A stretch of DNA of 64,000 nt from Chloroflexota bacterium (lineage in GTDB: Bacteria > Chloroflexota > Anaerolineae > Caldilineales > Caldilineaceae). Location: assembly GCA_016861025.1 (NCBI GenBank), contig BOKO01000004.1:186001-250000 (forward strand), given 5' to 3'. This document shows, in pieces, positions 39,560-48,800 of the stretch; within the stretch, counting starts at the first letter, position 1, and each line of letters opens with the position of its first letter. Both the position numbers and the translations under genes were made by a program. The notes under the pieces were generated by a model. It was given only the letters and a program-made list of their open reading frames with translations. It was not told the origin of the DNA and did not search any database.

Positions 39560-40375
39560 CTACACCCCAATCGCCGGCGCCGGTGTGCTGATACGGCCTG
39601 GCGTGGGTTCAGCGTTGTTCGCCCGACCGACGAAGGCGATGCGCCCGCCGTAGGTCTTGCGTAAATTCTCGTCGGTGAAGACCTGGCTCACCGGCCCGCT
39701 TGCCACGCAGCGCACGTTGAGCAACGTCACCCAGTCGAAATACTCGGACACGGTCTGTAAATCATGATGGACAACGACAACTGTCTTGCCAGCGCTGCGC
39801 AGTCCCTTGAGCAGGTCGACGATAGCGCGCTCCGTCATCGCGTCGACGCCCTGGAACGGCTCGTCCATGAAGTAGACATCGGCGTCTTGCACCAGCGCGC
39901 GCGCCAGAAAGACGCGCTGTTGCTGCCCGCCCGAAAGCTGGCTGATCTGGCGCTGGGCGTACTCCGCCATACCGACTTGCTCCAGCGCCTGCATCGCCAG
40001 GTCGCGCTCCGCCTTGCCTGGGCGTCGAAACCAGCCAAGCCGGCCGTAGCGCCCCATCATCACCACGTCGAGCACGCTGGTCGGGAAGTCCCAATCCACG
40101 CTGCCGCGCTGCGGGACATAGCCGACGCGCTGGCGCTGCGCATGATATGGCTTGCCGTGGATCAGCACCTGCCCGGCTGCGGCAGGAACCAGCCCCAGGA
40201 TCGCCTTGATCAACGTGGTCTTGCCGGCGCCATTGGGGCCGACGACCGCCATCAGGACGCCCGGCGGCGTCTCTAGATCGACATCCCACAGCACCGGTTT
40301 GTCGCCGTAAGCCACGGTCATGTCGGTCACTTCGATGGCGGCGCTGGTTGTCGCCACTGGAAGATGCGTGTTCAT
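39560..40375 (-). CDS. Metal ABC transporter ATP-binding protein
   Basis: A 271-residue ATPase of the Mn/Zn/Fe import family. Walker A GPNGAGKTT, signature LSGGQQQR, Walker B VYFMDEP and the switch VVHHD are all intact. PQRGSVDWDFPTSVLDVVMMGRYG is typical of the SitB/MntA group. It lies 4 nt after the binding-protein gene. Confidence 0.95.
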   Translation of the reverse strand: MNTHLPVATTSAAIEVTDMTVAYGDKPVLWDVDLETPPGVLMAVVGPNGAGKTTLIKAILGLVPAAAGQVLIHGKPYHAQRQRVGYVPQRGSVDWDFPTSVLDVVMMGRYGRLGWFRRPGKAERDLAMQALEQVGMAEYAQRQISQLSGGQQQRVFLARALVQDADVYFMDEPFQGVDAMTERAIVDLLKGLRSAGKTVVVVHHDLQTVSEYFDWVTLLNVRCVASGPVSQVFTDENLRKTYGGRIAFVGRANNAEPTPGRISTPAPAIGV

Positions 40376-40379
40376 CGTT

Positions 40380-41345
40380 TCACTTTTCTCCTTTCAAGCC
40401 GTCGACAATTGTATCGATGTTGTGTCTGACCATGCCGATATAGGTGGCGCCGTCGCTGTTTGCATCGCCCAGCGCATCTGAGTAGAGTTGGCCGCCAATG
40501 GCGACAGTGTAGCCGCGCTCGGCGACTGCGGCTTGCAGCGCCTCGATCGTGCGCACAGGCACCGAGGTCTCGACAAAGATCGCCGGAATCCGCCGCTCAA
40601 CAATGAAGTCAGCAAGATCGCGCACATCGGCGGCGCCGGCTTCGGAGGCGGTGCTGATGCCTTGCAAGCCGCGCACCTCGAATCCGTAGGCGCGTCCGAA
40701 GTAGTGAAAGGCGTCGTGCGCAGTGATCAGCACGCGCCGCTCGGCGGGAAGTTCGTCGGCGCGCTGTTGTACGTAAACGTGCAGGTCAGCCAGTTTTTGC
40801 AGATAGGCGTCGGCGTTGGCTCGATAGGCGTCGGCGTTGGCGGCGTCGGCTTCAATCAACGCGTCGCGCACGACCTCCACCACGCGCATCCACAAAGTCA
40901 CATCGAACCAGACGTGCGGGTCAAATGCGTCGCTGTACGCCGCCCAGGGGAGCAACAACTCAGGGTCGATCTGTTCAGCCACGGCGATGCTTGGCTTGCG
41001 TTCACCGATCTGACGCAACACAGACGCCATTTGCGCTTCCAAGAAAAGACCATTGTAGAAGATTACATCGGCTCGTTGCAGACGGTTGACATCGCCTTCA
41101 CTTGCTACAAAGAGATGTGGATCGACGCCCGGCCCCATCAGCACATCCACCTCCACGTGCTCGCCGCCGACCTGCCTCGCCACGTCGCCGATCTGTCCGG
41201 TGGTCGCTACAACGCGTAGAATGCCATCGTTGGCGTCTTGACTGTTGGCTGCCTGACTTGAGCCGCAGCCTGCAAACATCGGCGTCGCCGCCAGCAGCAA
41301 CAGAGGAGGAAGAAATTGGAATATTGTCTGTTTGTTGAATAACAT
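40380..41345 (-). CDS. Metal-binding lipoprotein of ABC importer (TroA/MntC-like)
   Basis: A 321-residue lipoprotein. The lipobox is FAGC near residue 26. Metal ligands of cluster A-1 proteins are visible: His in GVDPHLF, His in DPHVWFD, Glu/His in HDAFHYFG and Asp in GGQLYSDALG. An Asp last ligand with no His-rich loop favours Mn or mixed metal over Zn. It is the first gene of the operon, behind a consensus promoter and palindromic operator. Confidence 0.92.
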   Translation of the reverse strand: MLFNKQTIFQFLPPLLLLAATPMFAGCGSSQAANSQDANDGILRVVATTGQIGDVARQVGGEHVEVDVLMGPGVDPHLFVASEGDVNRLQRADVIFYNGLFLEAQMASVLRQIGERKPSIAVAEQIDPELLLPWAAYSDAFDPHVWFDVTLWMRVVEVVRDALIEADAANADAYRANADAYLQKLADLHVYVQQRADELPAERRVLITAHDAFHYFGRAYGFEVRGLQGISTASEAGAADVRDLADFIVERRIPAIFVETSVPVRTIEALQAAVAERGYTVAIGGQLYSDALGDANSDGATYIGMVRHNIDTIVDGLKGEK

Positions 41346-41378
41346 AATCGTTCTTTTCTTAGATTGATCGAATTTTGA

Positions 41379-41427
41379 TTTTAGCTAAAACTAAAAAAAT
41401 TATAATGCATCAAAAAATTCTTGTCAA
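41379..41427 (-). promoter_or_regulatory. Metal operon promoter with palindromic operator
   Basis: On the minus strand, TTGACA (41427-41422), exactly 17 nt, TATAAT (41404-41399), which is a perfect sigma-70 promoter. The 12-bp perfect palindrome TTTTAGCTAAAA (41379-41390) lies 9-20 nt downstream of the -10, over the expected start site. This is a classical place for a metal repressor such as MntR/DtxR. Confidence 0.85.
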
Positions 41428-41449
41428 ATCCCAAAAGCTGCCATTCCAG

Positions 41450-41478
41450 TTGTCAATTGGCGTGTTTTGACATAGAAT
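41450..41478 (+). promoter_or_regulatory. Promoter of CBS gene
   Basis: TTGTCA, 17 nt, TAGAAT, ending 48 nt before the ATG. It is divergent from the metal operon promoter. Confidence 0.55.
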
Positions 41479-41526
41479 GAAGCCATCTGCTTTGTGCATT
41501 TCTTCACAAAAAAGGAGGCGCTCCCC

Positions 41527-41925
41527 ATGAAAACAATGACTGTGTTGGAAGCCAAACGCTTTGGCGTGATCACCTGTAAACCGCATCAAACTCTGATGGC
41601 GTCGGCGTGTATGATGCAGGAGAACAACATCAGCGCGCTGGTGGTCGTCGATGAGGAAGGATTTCTGGCGGGTGTGATCACCCGCACCGATCTGGTGCGC
41701 GCCTGTTTTGAGCGAGAGGATTGGGAGCGTCAGTTGGTGAGAGACTACATGAACCCCGACGTGATCACGGTGCGCCTCGATGATCCGTTGATCAAGGTGA
41801 TGGAGCTGTTGATCGATCGACATATCCACCGCGTCATCGCCGTTGAGCCGATCGGCGACAAGCTCAAGCCCAAAGTCGTGCTCTCCGCCGCCGACATTGT
41901 CTATCATATGGCGCGCTGCCAGTGA
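41527..41925 (+). CDS. CBS-domain pair protein
   Basis: A 132-residue cytoplasmic protein made of two CBS motifs (residues 1-60 and 70-130). CBS pairs bind adenosine nucleotides and sense energy state. AAAGGAGG precedes the ATG at 41527. It is divergent from the metal operon. No partner enzyme is obvious. Confidence 0.9.
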   Translation: MKTMTVLEAKRFGVITCKPHQTLMASACMMQENNISALVVVDEEGFLAGVITRTDLVRACFEREDWERQLVRDYMNPDVITVRLDDPLIKVMELLIDRHIHRVIAVEPIGDKLKPKVVLSAADIVYHMARCQ

Positions 41926-41929
41926 GGGC

Positions 41930-41991
41930 GTGTTGCGTAATGCGTGTTTCGTAGTGTGGATAGCGCAGGCAGTTCACGCAACACGCAACAC
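41930..41991. repeat. Palindromic repeat family A
   Basis: GTGTTGCGT at 41930-41938 and CACGCAACACGCAACAC at 41975-41991, directly after the CBS stop. The right arm is duplicated. Confidence 0.75.
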
Positions 41992-42020
41992 ATTCACCTG
42001 TCCTTTCATAAGTCGGCGAT

Positions 42021-42049
42021 TTGACTTTTCAGTGAGCGCAGAGTAAAAC
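42021..42049 (+). promoter_or_regulatory. Candidate promoter of a short leader or small RNA
   Basis: TTGACT, 17 nt, TAAAAC. A strong terminator lies about 60 nt downstream, before the SulP gene. A terminated leader is therefore possible. Confidence 0.35.
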
Positions 42050-42091
42050 AAAAAATGTAAGTTGATTTGTCCTTCCTGATGGAAGTGCAGA

Positions 42092-42118
42092 GGCCGGTCG
42101 CACCGACCGGTCTTTTTT
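42092..42118 (+). terminator. Strong terminator upstream of SulP gene
   Basis: GGCCGGTCG, CAC, CGACCGGTC, then TTTTTT. It is 170 nt after the CBS stop and only 35 nt before the SulP start. It is either the end of the CBS unit or an attenuator. Confidence 0.9.
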
Positions 42119-42152
42119 ATTGGCGACAACTGGTTGAGGTGGGACGAGAACG

Positions 42153-43865
42153 ATGCAACGGCTATCTTTGTTGGCGCTGTGGCGGCGTGAGTTCAGCAAC
42201 TACAATGCAGGCAAATTTCGCCAGGATCTGATGGCGGGCTTGACGGTGGCGGCGGTGGCGTTGCCGCTGGCGCTGGCGTTCGGTGTGGCTTCGGGCGCAA
42301 CCGCCGCCGCTGGTCTGGTGACCGCGATTCTGGCCGGCTTGATCATCGGTGCGCTGTCCGGCGCACCCTATCAAATTTCAGGCCCCACCGGCGCCATGAG
42401 TGCAGTGCTGATCGTGATTGCGCAGCGCGTCGGCGTCGAAGGCGTATGGATGACCGGACTGATCGCAGGCGTCATCATCCTGGTGATCGGCTTGCTGCGC
42501 ATGGGGCGCTTTGTGGCGTTCATCCCCTCGTCGGTGATTAGCGGCTTCACGTCGGGGATTGCATTCATTATTTTCGTCGGGCAGATCGACAACTTTCTGG
42601 GCGTTCACACCGAGGGCGGTGAATCGGCGGCGTTCAAGTTCCTGGGCTATTTCCGGGGCGGTTTCACGCCAGAATGGACCGCCATCGTCATCGGGCTGGT
42701 AGTGGTTGCGATCATGCTGTTTTGGCCCGCGCGGTTGGGGCGCTATGCCCCCGGTTCGCTGATCGGCATCATCGTCGCCACGCTCATCGCCGTCGTGACC
42801 GGCTGGCCCGTGGAGCACATCGGCGACATCCCACGCACGATCCTGCTCGACCAACGCCTGACCTTCGACACGATTCCGTGGGATCGCATCGACGAATTGT
42901 TTATACCGGCGATGTCGGTGGCAGCGCTTGGCGCGGTGGAGTCGCTGCTCTGCGGCGCCGTCGGCTCAAAAATGACAGGCATTCGGCTGCAAGCAAACCA
43001 GGAGCTGATCGCGCAGGGCATCGGCAACATCGTGATTCCCTTCTTTGGCGGCGTGCCGGCGACTGCGGCGATTGCGCGCACGTCGGTCGGCATCAAATCG
43101 GGCGGGCAGACGCGCATGATGAGCATCATCCACGCGCTGGCGCTGCTGGCGGCGGCGTTGCTCTTTGCGCCGGTGATCGCGCTGGCGCCGCTGACGGCGC
43201 TGGCGGGCGTGCTGATGGTGACGGCGGTGCGCATGAACGAGTGGGACGCCATTCACTTCATGTTCTCGCACCGCTTCAAGACCGGCGTCGTCACCTTTCT
43301 GATCACCTTCCTGGCGACCATCACCCTCGACCTCACGCAGGCGATCATCATCGGCGGCATCATCTCGGCGGGCATTTTCATCAACCAGGTCGCCAACCTG
43401 GAGGTGGACATCCGCGGCGTTGATGTTGAGCGGATGCGGGCGCGCGGCATGGAGCTGAAGACCGACTGCAAGTATATCCGCGTGGCGTTCCTGACGGGGC
43501 CGCTCTTTTTCGCCGCCACCAACACCTTCAACGAAGCGTTTGCCCACGAGGAAGATGTCGACACGCTGATCCTCTCGATGCGCGCCGTGCCGCTGATCGA
43601 CCTCTCCGGCATCGAGGCGTTGCATTCTCTGCACGACACGCTGGCGGCGCAGGGCAAGACGCTGATGCTGGCTGCCGTCCAGCCCAAAGTGATGCGTATG
43701 CTCGAACGTGCGGGGCTTGACGAAGCGATCGGCAAGGAAAACTTCTTCTGGAGCGCCGACCGCGCCATCCTCGTCGCCGAGGCGCGCCATGAGCATCGCC
43801 AGGCGCAGACGGTCAATGAGATCGAGTCGGCGCCGGTGGTCGAGCCGATGGCGATGCCGATTTGA
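42153..43865 (+). CDS. SulP family anion transporter with STAS domain
   Basis: A 570-residue permease with about ten to twelve helices (1-410) and a C-terminal STAS domain (about 435-550). The SulP motif QISGPTGAMSAVLIVI and the helix starting AALGAVESLLCGAV are present. SulP members carry sulfate, bicarbonate or other anions; the substrate is not readable. The stop is 160 nt before the hydrolase gene, a spacer with no recognised content. Confidence 0.92.
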   Translation: MQRLSLLALWRREFSNYNAGKFRQDLMAGLTVAAVALPLALAFGVASGATAAAGLVTAILAGLIIGALSGAPYQISGPTGAMSAVLIVIAQRVGVEGVWMTGLIAGVIILVIGLLRMGRFVAFIPSSVISGFTSGIAFIIFVGQIDNFLGVHTEGGESAAFKFLGYFRGGFTPEWTAIVIGLVVVAIMLFWPARLGRYAPGSLIGIIVATLIAVVTGWPVEHIGDIPRTILLDQRLTFDTIPWDRIDELFIPAMSVAALGAVESLLCGAVGSKMTGIRLQANQELIAQGIGNIVIPFFGGVPATAAIARTSVGIKSGGQTRMMSIIHALALLAAALLFAPVIALAPLTALAGVLMVTAVRMNEWDAIHFMFSHRFKTGVVTFLITFLATITLDLTQAIIIGGIISAGIFINQVANLEVDIRGVDVERMRARGMELKTDCKYIRVAFLTGPLFFAATNTFNEAFAHEEDVDTLILSMRAVPLIDLSGIEALHSLHDTLAAQGKTLMLAAVQPKVMRMLERAGLDEAIGKENFFWSADRAILVAEARHEHRQAQTVNEIESAPVVEPMAMPI

Positions 43866-44026
43866 GGTCAACTGCACTCATGCAGCGGCCTGGATGTGTA
43901 TCGCGCGACAGCAGCGAAGGGCATTCGCAGGTCGAACGTGGTTGAAACAGCGAAATCCGAAGTGTACACTAAAAGGTGGCATTGCAAGGCAATCTGCTGC
44001 AACAGCGTTCCCCACGGAGGTGCACC

Positions 44027-45100
44027 ATGCAACTTCCTGTTGACCGCTACATCGATGTCGATGGGCTGCGGCTGCGTTATTGGCTGGAAGGTGACGCCGG
44101 CCCCAATCTGGTGCTGATCCACGGCATCGGCGGGGCCGTCGATGTGTGGCGCAAGCAGTTCGAGCGACTGCCGCAGTCGCACCGTGTGCTGGCGCTCGAC
44201 CTGCCCGGCTGTGGGCGTTCGGCGATTCCGGCTGTCTACCCACGCGACGCGCTGCGAATGCTGGCGACGGTGGTGCGCGGCGTGATGCAAGGCGTGGGCA
44301 TGCCGCAGGCGACGATCATCGGTTCCTCATTGGGCGGCGCGGTTGCCATTGAGTTCGCCATGCGCTGGCCCCAGCTGGTGGAGTCGCTCGTGCTGATTGG
44401 TCCCGCCGGAATGTCAAGCGAAGTGGCTTTGCCACTACGGCTGATGTCGATCCGCGGCGTGGGCGAGCTGCTGACCTTGCCCGATCGCGCACGCACCGGT
44501 CACGCCATCCGCGGCTGCGTCGCCGATCCCACCTCGGTGGAGGAAGAGGACATTGACCGCGCCTTCGACATGGCGACGCTGCCCGGCGCACAGGATGCAT
44601 TTCTGCACCTGCTGCGCGCCTATGCCAGTGTGCGCGGTCTCGACCGCAACGAACTACGCCGCTTGCAAACCGGGATGCACACAATCCACGCGCCCACGTT
44701 GCTGATCTGGGGCGAACAGGATCGGATTCTGCCGATCACCGGCGCGCAGGTTGCGCTGGATCACTTCCCCAACGCCGCTCTGGTCGCACGACCGAGCAGC
44801 GGGCATCTGGTCTTTGTCGAGGAGCCGGAATGGTTCGACGACCTGGTAAGCAACTTTGTGCGCGCGCCGCAGGCAGTGCTCAACGGCATCCGAGTCGAGT
44901 CGAAACAAGCGCCGGATGCGAACCAGCAGCCAGCGCGGCGCAGCAAGGAGACCGTCAGCCTGTTGCCGGCGTCGCTTGCCAGACATTTGACGCCGCGCAC
45001 GGTTGGCGTGGCGGTCTTGGGTCTAGCGTTGTTTGCGGGAGCGCGCTTCATTCGCCAGCAAAACGGCGGCGGTGCTACACTGCTACAAGCAAAGGGATAG
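44027..45100 (+). CDS. Alpha/beta hydrolase
   Basis: A 357-residue hydrolase. The oxyanion region is LIHGIGGAVDVW, the nucleophile Ser is in GSSLGG, the acid Asp in WGEQDRILP and the base His in SSGHLVFVEEP, so the triad is complete. The C-terminus adds a basic linker and a hydrophobic segment (VGVAVLGLALFAG) that may anchor it. CGGAGG precedes the ATG at 44027. The substrate is unknown. It is followed after 7 nt by the amidase gene. Confidence 0.88.
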   Translation: MQLPVDRYIDVDGLRLRYWLEGDAGPNLVLIHGIGGAVDVWRKQFERLPQSHRVLALDLPGCGRSAIPAVYPRDALRMLATVVRGVMQGVGMPQATIIGSSLGGAVAIEFAMRWPQLVESLVLIGPAGMSSEVALPLRLMSIRGVGELLTLPDRARTGHAIRGCVADPTSVEEEDIDRAFDMATLPGAQDAFLHLLRAYASVRGLDRNELRRLQTGMHTIHAPTLLIWGEQDRILPITGAQVALDHFPNAALVARPSSGHLVFVEEPEWFDDLVSNFVRAPQAVLNGIRVESKQAPDANQQPARRSKETVSLLPASLARHLTPRTVGVAVLGLALFAGARFIRQQNGGGATLLQAKG

Positions 45101-45107
45101 CGCTGTA

Positions 45108-45767
45108 ATGGCGCCGCAGCGCATCCACAGCCCCAACTTCGACCCGCGTCCGATCGAGGTGCGCTTTCTTGTCATTCACTACACGGCGGTCGATCTGGCG
45201 CGCACGTTGGAGATTTTCACCGACCCGGAGCGCAAGGCGGCCGCGCATCTCGTCGTCGACACGGACGGCGCCATCTACGAGTGCGTGCCCTGTTGGGATG
45301 AACCGGTGCAGCGCGGCTGGCACGCTGGCGTCAGCCGCTGGCATGACGGCATAGCAAACTGGGAGGCGCTCAACGACTGGTCGATCGGCGTTGAGCTGGT
45401 GAATTACAACGGCAACATCCTGCCCTTCACCGACGAACAGTACAGCGCGCTGGCGCACATCGTCGAGCATCTGCGCCGCCACCACCCTGCGTTGGCGCAC
45501 GCCGCCGCCGTGCTCGGTCACGAACAGATCGCTGGTTTTCGTGGCAAAGCCGATCCAGGCTGGCAGTTTGACTGGCGCCGCTTTTTTGCGCAGTGCTATC
45601 CCGGCCAGCCCGCGCCGCCGCGTCCGCCCGCCTGCCCGCCGACCTTGCGCGACGCCCTTGCGCAGCTGGCGGAGGTCGCTCCCCACGAACAAGCCGCCGC
45701 CAACGCCTTCTGGGAACGCGTCAGCCTGCTCACCGAGACTGCTGTAGCGTTGGCGCAGAAAGGCTGA
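45108..45767 (+). CDS. N-acetylmuramoyl-L-alanine amidase (Amidase_2, AmpD-like)
   Basis: A 219-residue zinc amidase. It has His in VIHYTA, AHLVVDTDGAIYECV, VELVNYNG, His in LGHEQIAGFRGKADPG and Asp in DPGWQFDW. It lacks a signal peptide, so it probably recycles cell-wall muropeptides in the cytoplasm like AmpD. It is translationally close to the hydrolase. A proline-rich linker precedes a C-terminal helix. Confidence 0.88.
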   Translation: MAPQRIHSPNFDPRPIEVRFLVIHYTAVDLARTLEIFTDPERKAAAHLVVDTDGAIYECVPCWDEPVQRGWHAGVSRWHDGIANWEALNDWSIGVELVNYNGNILPFTDEQYSALAHIVEHLRRHHPALAHAAAVLGHEQIAGFRGKADPGWQFDWRRFFAQCYPGQPAPPRPPACPPTLRDALAQLAEVAPHEQAAANAFWERVSLLTETAVALAQKG

Positions 45768-45833
45768 AAAAGAAACCCACCCCAACCCCACAGCACACAC
45801 TCTGAAAGGTTATGCACTGCCGCTGTCGCATGG

Positions 45834-45865
45834 TATACTACCCATACGCACAAATGTTCGTATGG
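45834..45865 (+). promoter_or_regulatory. Possible SOS-box-like palindrome and -10 of lhr
   Basis: TATACT (45834-45839) then the palindrome CCATACG (45842-45848), 10 nt, CGTATGG (45859-45865). The inner part, CGCAC-AAAT-GTTCG (45847-45860), matches the Gram-positive LexA form CGAAC-N4-GTTCG with one mismatch. It is 11 nt upstream of the start. Confidence 0.4.
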
Positions 45866-45875
45866 AGACAGTTTC

Positions 45876-48800
45876 ATGTCTGACGCAGCCAACCCACTCG
45901 CCGCCTTTCTGCCCGTCACCCGCGCCTGGTTCGAGGCGACGCTGGGTCAGCCTACGCCGCCGCAGCAGCAGGGCTGGCCCGTCATCCAGCGCGGCGACCA
46001 TACGCTGATCCTGGCGCCCACCGGCTCCGGCAAGACGCTGTCGGCGTTTTTGTGGGGGATTGATCAGTTGTTCAGGGGCGAGAGGCGAGGGGCGAAGGGC
46101 GACGCGCCAATTCGCGCCGATGACGCCCCGGCGGCTATTCACCCAATCACCCAATCGCTCAATCGCTCAATCTCACGTCGCCCCTCGCAACTCGCCCCTC
46201 GCAACTCCCTGCGGCTGATTTACATCTCGCCGCTCAAGGCGCTCAACAACGACATCGAGCGCAACCTGCGCACACCGCTGGCGGGGATTCGCAAGCTGGC
46301 GCGCGAGCGCGGCGAGGAGTTGCCGGAGATCCGCGTGGCCGTGCGCTCCGGGGACACGCCGTCGCGCGACCGCCAGGCGATGGTGCGCACGCCGCCGCAC
46401 ATCCTCATCACCACGCCGGAGTCGCTCTACATCCTGCTCACCAGCCCGGCGGGGCGTGAGATGTTCCGCACGGTGCAGACAGTGATCGTCGACGAGATTC
46501 ACACACTGGCCGGCTCCAAGCGCGGCGTGCACCTGGCGCTGAGCCTGGAACGCCTGCAGCAGCTCGCCGACCAGCCGATCCAGCGCATTGGTCTCTCCGC
46601 CACGATTCGCCCGCTCGATGAGGCGGCGCGCTATCTCGGCGGTGCGGCGTGGCAGGGCGAGGGGGAGGCGCGCACGCTGACCCCGCGCCCCGTCACCATC
46701 GTCGACGCCGGCTATCGGAAGGCGCTCGATCTCCGGGTCGAGACGGTGGTCGATGACTTCCGCGCCCTCTCCGGCGACTCGATCTGGCCCTTCGTCACCG
46801 CACGCGTGGTCGATCTGATCGAGCAGCACCGCACGACGCTGATCTTCGTCAACAACCGGCGGCTGGCGGAGCGCGCGGCGGATTGGATCAATGAGGTGCG
46901 AGGGGAAAGATCGGAGATTGGGAGATTGGAGATTGGGGGATTGGCAGAGGGGGAGACGGGGAGAGCGGGAGAGGGGGAGCCGACGACGACCGACGCAACA
47001 CGCAGCACGCAACACGCAACACCTGGCGCGCCCCTCGCCCCTCACAACTCGCCCCTCGCCCCTCGCAACTCGCCCCTCGCCCCTCACAACTCGCCCCTCG
47101 CCCCTCACAACTCGCCCCTCGCCCCTCTCTACGAAGGCGGCGTCGTCAAAGGCATCGGCATGTTTGGTGCGGGGCGGGGGATGCACACGGACCCAATCCG
47201 GGCGCATCATGGCAGCATGTCGAAGGAGACGCGGCTGGCGCTGGAGCAGGCGCTCAAGGCAGGGACGCTGCCCGCGCTGGTCGGTACGTCGTCGCTGGAA
47301 CTGGGCATCGACATCGGCTCGGTCGATCTGGTCGTGCAGCTGCAGTCGCCCAAGTCGGTGGCGCAGGGGTTGCAGCGCGTCGGGCGCGCCGGTCATCTCG
47401 TCGGGAAGACCAGCCGCGGGCGCATCTTCCCGACGCACCGCGAGGACATCATGGAGGCGGCAGCAGTGGCGGGCGGGATGTTGCGCGGCGAGGTCGAGCC
47501 AATCCACACCCCGCGCAACTCGCTCGACATCCTGGCGCAGCAGATCGTGGCGATGGTCTCGGTCGAGCCGTGGGATGTGGATGCGCTCTACGACCTGGTG
47601 CGCTGCGCCTATCCTTACTCAGAATTGACCCTGCGCGCGTACCACGCGGTGCTCGACATGCTGGCCGGGCGCTATCCCAGCACCGCACACCGGGAACTGC
47701 GCCCGCGCCTGGTGTGGGATCGCGTCAATCACCAGCTTGCTGCGCTGCCGGGGTCGCGGCTGCTGGCGCTCACCAACGGCGGTGTGATCTCCGATCGCGG
47801 TGCGTTCGCCGCGTACTTGGCGGACGGCAAGACCAAGCTCGGCGAGTTGGACGAGGAGTTCGTCTACGAGACGCGCATCGGCGACACGCTGCTGCTCGGC
47901 TCGCAGGTGTGGCGTGTGCTGGAGATGACCGACGACCGCGTGATCGTCGGCGACGCGCCCGGCGCCACGCCGCGCATGCCCTTCTGGCGCGGCGACTTTC
48001 CGTGGCGTCCCTACGAGCTGGGCGAGCGCGTCGGCGCGTTTCGCCGCGCCGTGGCTGAACGGCTGCACGCAGTCAAAGCCGCGCTCGAGCTGCCCGACTA
48101 TCGCGCCATCCGTCGCGCCGCCGATGACGCAGGCGCACTCCGCCCGGAGGTGCAGGCGCTGCTCGACTGGCTGCACACCGACTACGCGCTCGACGAAGCC
48201 TCCGCCTGGCACGTGATCGACTACGTCGCCGGTCAGCTCGATCACGCCAGCGCGATCTCGTCGGATCGGGCGATCCTAGTCGAACTTTTCGACGACGCAC
48301 TTGGCGACCAGCGGCTGGTGATCCAGTCGCCCTTTGGCGGCAAAGTCAACGGGCTGTGGGGGCTGGCGCTGGCTGCCGCGCTGCGCGAACGCACCGGCGT
48401 CGAGGTCGAGGTGCAGAGCAACGACGACGGCATCCTCTTCCGCTTTCCCGAAGCTGAGGCCGACATCCCGCTCGATCTGCTCACGGCGGTAGGCCCGGAC
48501 GAGGCGCGTGAGCGCATTCTGGCGGAGCTGCCCAACTCGGCGGTCTTTGGCGCGCAATTTCGCCAGAACGCGGCTCGGGCGCTGCTTTTGCCCGGTCAGC
48601 GCGGCAAGCGCACACCCTTCTGGTTGCAGCGGCTGCGCGCCAAAGACCTGCTGCAGCTTGTGCGCCGCTTCGAGGATTTCCCCATCGTCGCCGAGACCTA
48701 TGGCGACTGTCTGGAAGAGGTGATGGACTGGCCGCACCTGGAGCAGATTTTGCGCCGCATCCAGCAGGGCGAGATTCAGGTGACGACGGTCGAGTCGCTC

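Noticed and set aside
47020..47125. CRISPR-like array of 21-nt repeats
   Set aside because: Units are contiguous with no spacers and lie in frame in lhr.
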